A DNA stretch of 64,000 bases from Paraburkholderia susongensis. Its GTDB lineage: Bacteria > Pseudomonadota > Gammaproteobacteria > Burkholderiales > Burkholderiaceae. The stretch spans positions 372,001 to 436,000 of the forward strand of contig NZ_FXAT01000005.1 in the NCBI RefSeq assembly GCF_900177725.1, given 5' to 3'. Below are positions 61,871 to 64,000 of the stretch, one piece after another. The notes under the pieces were generated by a model. The model did not search any database. It was not told the DNA's origin and saw nothing but the letters and a program-made list of their open reading frames with translations. A program made the position numbers and the translations under genes. Within the stretch, counting starts at the first letter, position 1, and each line of letters begins with the position of its first letter.

Positions 61871-63160
61871 ATGAGCCAGACGAATGCCGAACTGCAGAGC
61901 CGCAAGGACGCCGCGACGCCTCGCGGCGTCGGCGTGATGTGCGATTTCTACGCCGCGCGTGCCGAAAACGCCGAGTTGTGGGACATCGAGGGTCACCGGT
62001 TCATCGACTTCGCCGCCGGCATCGCCGTGTGCAACACGGGGCACCGTCATCCGAAGATCGTCGCCGCGATTCGCGATCAGCTCGATCGCTTCACACACAC
62101 CGCGTATCAGGTCGTGCCGTACGCGTCGTATGTCGAGTTGGCCGAGAAGATCAATGCGCGCGCCCCCGGCGACTATCCGAAGAAAACCGCGTTCTTCACG
62201 ACAGGCGCCGAAGCCGTCGAAAACGCGATCAAGATCGCGCGCGCCGCGACCGGCCGCCCCGGCGTGATCGCGTTCAACGGCGCGTTCCACGGCCGCACGC
62301 TGCTCGGCATGGCGCTGACCGGCAAGGTCGTGCCGTACAAGAGCGGCTTCGGACCGTTCCCGTCGGACGTGTTCCATGTGCCGTTTCCCAATCCTCTGCA
62401 CGGTGTGACGACCGCCGATTCGCTGAAGGCGCTCGAATCCCTCTTCAAGGCAGACATCGATCCGAAGCGCGTCGCCGCCATCATTTTCGAGCCGGTGCAA
62501 GGCGAAGGCGGCTTCTATCCGGCGCCGGCCGAGTTCGTGCGCGCGTTGCGCAAGCTGTGCAACGCGCACGGCATTCTGCTGATCGCCGACGAAGTGCAGA
62601 CCGGCTTCGCGCGCACCGGCAAGCTGTTCGCGATGCATCACTACGACGTCGTGCCCGATCTGATGACGATGGCGAAAAGCCTCGCGGGCGGCATGCCGCT
62701 CTCGGGCGTGGTCGGCCGTGCGGACGTGATGGATGCGGCGGCGCCCGGCGGTCTCGGCGGCACCTATGCGGGCAATCCGCTCGCACTCGCGGCCGCGCAT
62801 GCGGTGCTCGACATCATCGACGAAGAGCAGCTTTGCGAACGCGCCAACGCGCTTGGCGACCGCCTCAAGGCCAAGCTCGATGAGCTGCGTCGAGACGTGC
62901 CGCAGCTCGCCGAGGTGCGCGGCCCGGGCGCAATGGTAGCCGCCGAATTCCTCAAGCCGGGCAGCACGGAGCCGGACGCGGAATTTGCAAAGCGCGTGCA
63001 GACGCGCGCGCTCGAACGCGGTCTGCTGCTGCTCGTGTGCGGCGTTTATTCGAACGTGGTGCGCTTCCTGTTCCCGCTCACGATTCAGGACACGGTGTTC
63101 GACGAGGCGCTCGCGATTCTCGGGGATGTGTTGAAGGAAAGCGTCGAAGTCGCGGCCTGA
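61871..63160 (+). CDS. gabT: 4-Aminobutyrate aminotransferase
   Basis: 429 residues of the class III aminotransferases. The PLP lysine lies in LMTMAKSLAGGMPLSG (about 269), preceded by the Asp of LIADEVQTGFARTGKLF. GAEAVENAIKIARAATGRPGVIAFNGAFHGRTLLG is the conserved class III stretch, and IFEPVQGEGGFYPAP is GabT-typical. It moves the amino group of GABA to alpha-ketoglutarate. The frame is open to 61778, but MSQTNAELQSRKDAATPRGV at 61871 is the usual GabT start. No gabD is next to it. A convergent GntR gene follows. Confidence 0.93.
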   Translation: MSQTNAELQSRKDAATPRGVGVMCDFYAARAENAELWDIEGHRFIDFAAGIAVCNTGHRHPKIVAAIRDQLDRFTHTAYQVVPYASYVELAEKINARAPGDYPKKTAFFTTGAEAVENAIKIARAATGRPGVIAFNGAFHGRTLLGMALTGKVVPYKSGFGPFPSDVFHVPFPNPLHGVTTADSLKALESLFKADIDPKRVAAIIFEPVQGEGGFYPAPAEFVRALRKLCNAHGILLIADEVQTGFARTGKLFAMHHYDVVPDLMTMAKSLAGGMPLSGVVGRADVMDAAAPGGLGGTYAGNPLALAAAHAVLDIIDEEQLCERANALGDRLKAKLDELRRDVPQLAEVRGPGAMVAAEFLKPGSTEPDAEFAKRVQTRALERGLLLLVCGVYSNVVRFLFPLTIQDTVFDEALAILGDVLKESVEVAA

Positions 63161-63192
63161 GGGTTTCGGTCGCGCTGGGAGGTGCCCCGGAT

Positions 63193-63885
63193 TCAGTGCT
63201 CGTCCGGCCCCTTCGTCCACGCCTGCTCGATAGCATGCAACGCACTCAGCACGATCGAACGATTCAACGCCGCCGCGAGCGTACCGTCGCGCTCGGCGTA
63301 CGCTTCGCACAGCCGTTGATGGTCCGTGCACGAGCGCTGCAGACGGCCAGGCAGCGTCGTGCTCAGATGCCGCAGACGATTGGTGCGCATCCGCAATGAA
63401 TCGAGCACTTCCTTGAAGATGCCGTTGCGGCTCACGCGCAGCTCTTCATCGCGAAACGCGACGTTGGCCCAGAAATAGCCGTCCACGTCGCCTTTCGCGG
63501 CGACGTCGGCCAGACGCTGATGCGCTCGCCACAGCGAAGCGATGTCTTCGTCGGTGGCGTTCTCCACGATCGCGAGCGACACCTGCGCATACAGAACGGC
63601 GCGCAGCTGATAAATCTCGCGCACATCCTTCAGCTTGACGGCGGACACACGCGGCCGCCGTCGCGGCGACCAGTCGACGAGCCCTTCGCGGCTCAGCACG
63701 AACAGCGCTTCGCGCGCGGGCGTGCGGCTCACGCCGAAGCGCTTCGCCAGTTCAACCGAATTCAGATCGTCGCCGGCCACGAGCCTGCCTTCAATAATCT
63801 CGCGCGCCACCCAGTCGACGATCTCCGCCACCGGCGACGGTTCGCCGTCGTCCGTCAGCGCGCTTCTGTCGACATTCTGGTCCAT
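63193..63885 (-). CDS. GntR-family (FadR/FCD) regulator lacking usual metal ligands
   Basis: 230 residues. The winged helix is about 18-85 (IVDWVAREIIEGRLVAGDDL; ELAKRFGVSRTPAREALFVLSREGLV). The FCD domain follows (REIYQLRAVLYAQVSLAIVENA). Where FCD proteins usually have a metal-binding D..FH and two more His, this one reads NVAFRDEEL, TDHQRLCEA and ALNRSIVL, so only one His is kept. It is convergent with gabT, ending 33 bp from its stop, and is a candidate regulator of it. The start at 63885 (MDQNVDRSALTDDGE) is plausible. Confidence 0.9.
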   Translation of the reverse strand: MDQNVDRSALTDDGEPSPVAEIVDWVAREIIEGRLVAGDDLNSVELAKRFGVSRTPAREALFVLSREGLVDWSPRRRPRVSAVKLKDVREIYQLRAVLYAQVSLAIVENATDEDIASLWRAHQRLADVAAKGDVDGYFWANVAFRDEELRVSRNGIFKEVLDSLRMRTNRLRHLSTTLPGRLQRSCTDHQRLCEAYAERDGTLAAALNRSIVLSALHAIEQAWTKGPDEH

Positions 63886-63989
63886 CTGCTGTCCTCTTCT
63901 TGGAACGTGCCCGAGCGGCCACAGGAGCGGATTCTAGCAAACCGCCCCGCCCGGTTCCGCCCTGGAATCGTCTCATAGCACCAGACAAA

Positions 63990-63997
63990 GTGTACAC
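63990..63997. promoter_or_regulatory. Palindrome GTGTACAC upstream of the GntR gene
   Basis: A perfect 8-bp palindrome about 105 bp before the GntR start, at the window edge. FadR-subfamily proteins bind short palindromes with a central TA or AC of this kind, so autoregulation is possible. Confidence 0.35.
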
Positions 63998-64000
63998 AGA

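Overview
The window reads as chromosomal DNA of a Burkholderia-group betaproteobacterium, most likely Paraburkholderia. It has high G+C and dense, short-spaced operons. The llpE-ceoA-ceoB-opcM efflux operon with divergent ceoR is a Burkholderia arrangement. A DUF4148 protein, Burkholderia-type FlhDC and a 1612-residue NAD-glutamate dehydrogenase point the same way. This assignment rests on recognising protein families, not on a search. I see no rRNA, tRNA, CRISPR array, insertion sequence or prophage.

Layout. 0-7.5 kb: a minus-strand sugar operon (ABC ATPase, GH42 beta-galactosidase, binding protein, two permeases, the last cut by the window edge) with a divergent LacI regulator and two perfect 16-bp palindromes between them. 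7.5-15 kb: an unusual class A penicillin-binding protein, a LysR/GbpR regulator, an L-2-keto-3-deoxyarabonate dehydratase, an FAD oxidoreductase and a TetR regulator. 15-20.3 kb: a quinate/shikimate catabolic locus (transporter, NAD-type dehydrogenase, type II dehydroquinase and a divergent 3-dehydroshikimate dehydratase fused to an HPPD-like domain). 20.6-26.5 kb: a small lipoprotein, two small proteins (one GIY-YIG-like), then a hydroxyproline locus (AraC/PAS regulator, three-subunit D-hydroxyproline dehydrogenase, 4-hydroxyproline epimerase). 26.6-33.5 kb: an orphan response regulator with a degenerate receiver, two MFS transporters, DoxX, FucU, a 14-bp tandem array and small proteins. 33.5-37.9 kb: an AT-richer accessory patch with a Rap1a-like exported protein, a BrnA antitoxin remnant, an XRE regulator, a GNAT enzyme and a YeeE/YedE transporter. 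37.9-47.3 kb: flhDC standing alone, then the ceo/bpeEF-type RND efflux operon and its regulator. 47.6-57.5 kb: a DUF4148 protein, a 24-codon small ORF between hairpins, an aldo/keto reductase, a CDF transporter, NAD-glutamate dehydrogenase, and an overlapping hydrolase/M14 carboxypeptidase pair. 57.7-64 kb: phnCDE, an EamA transporter, gabT and a GntR regulator.

How the genes fit together. Much of the window looks like scavenging of plant-derived compounds: galactosides, L-arabinose, L-fucose, hydroxyproline, quinate/shikimate, GABA, glutamate and phosphonates. Galactose, arabinose, fucose and hydroxyproline are together the building blocks of plant arabinogalactan proteins and extensins. Reading them as one nutritional theme is inference. 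The remaining genes are envelope, efflux, motility and regulatory functions.
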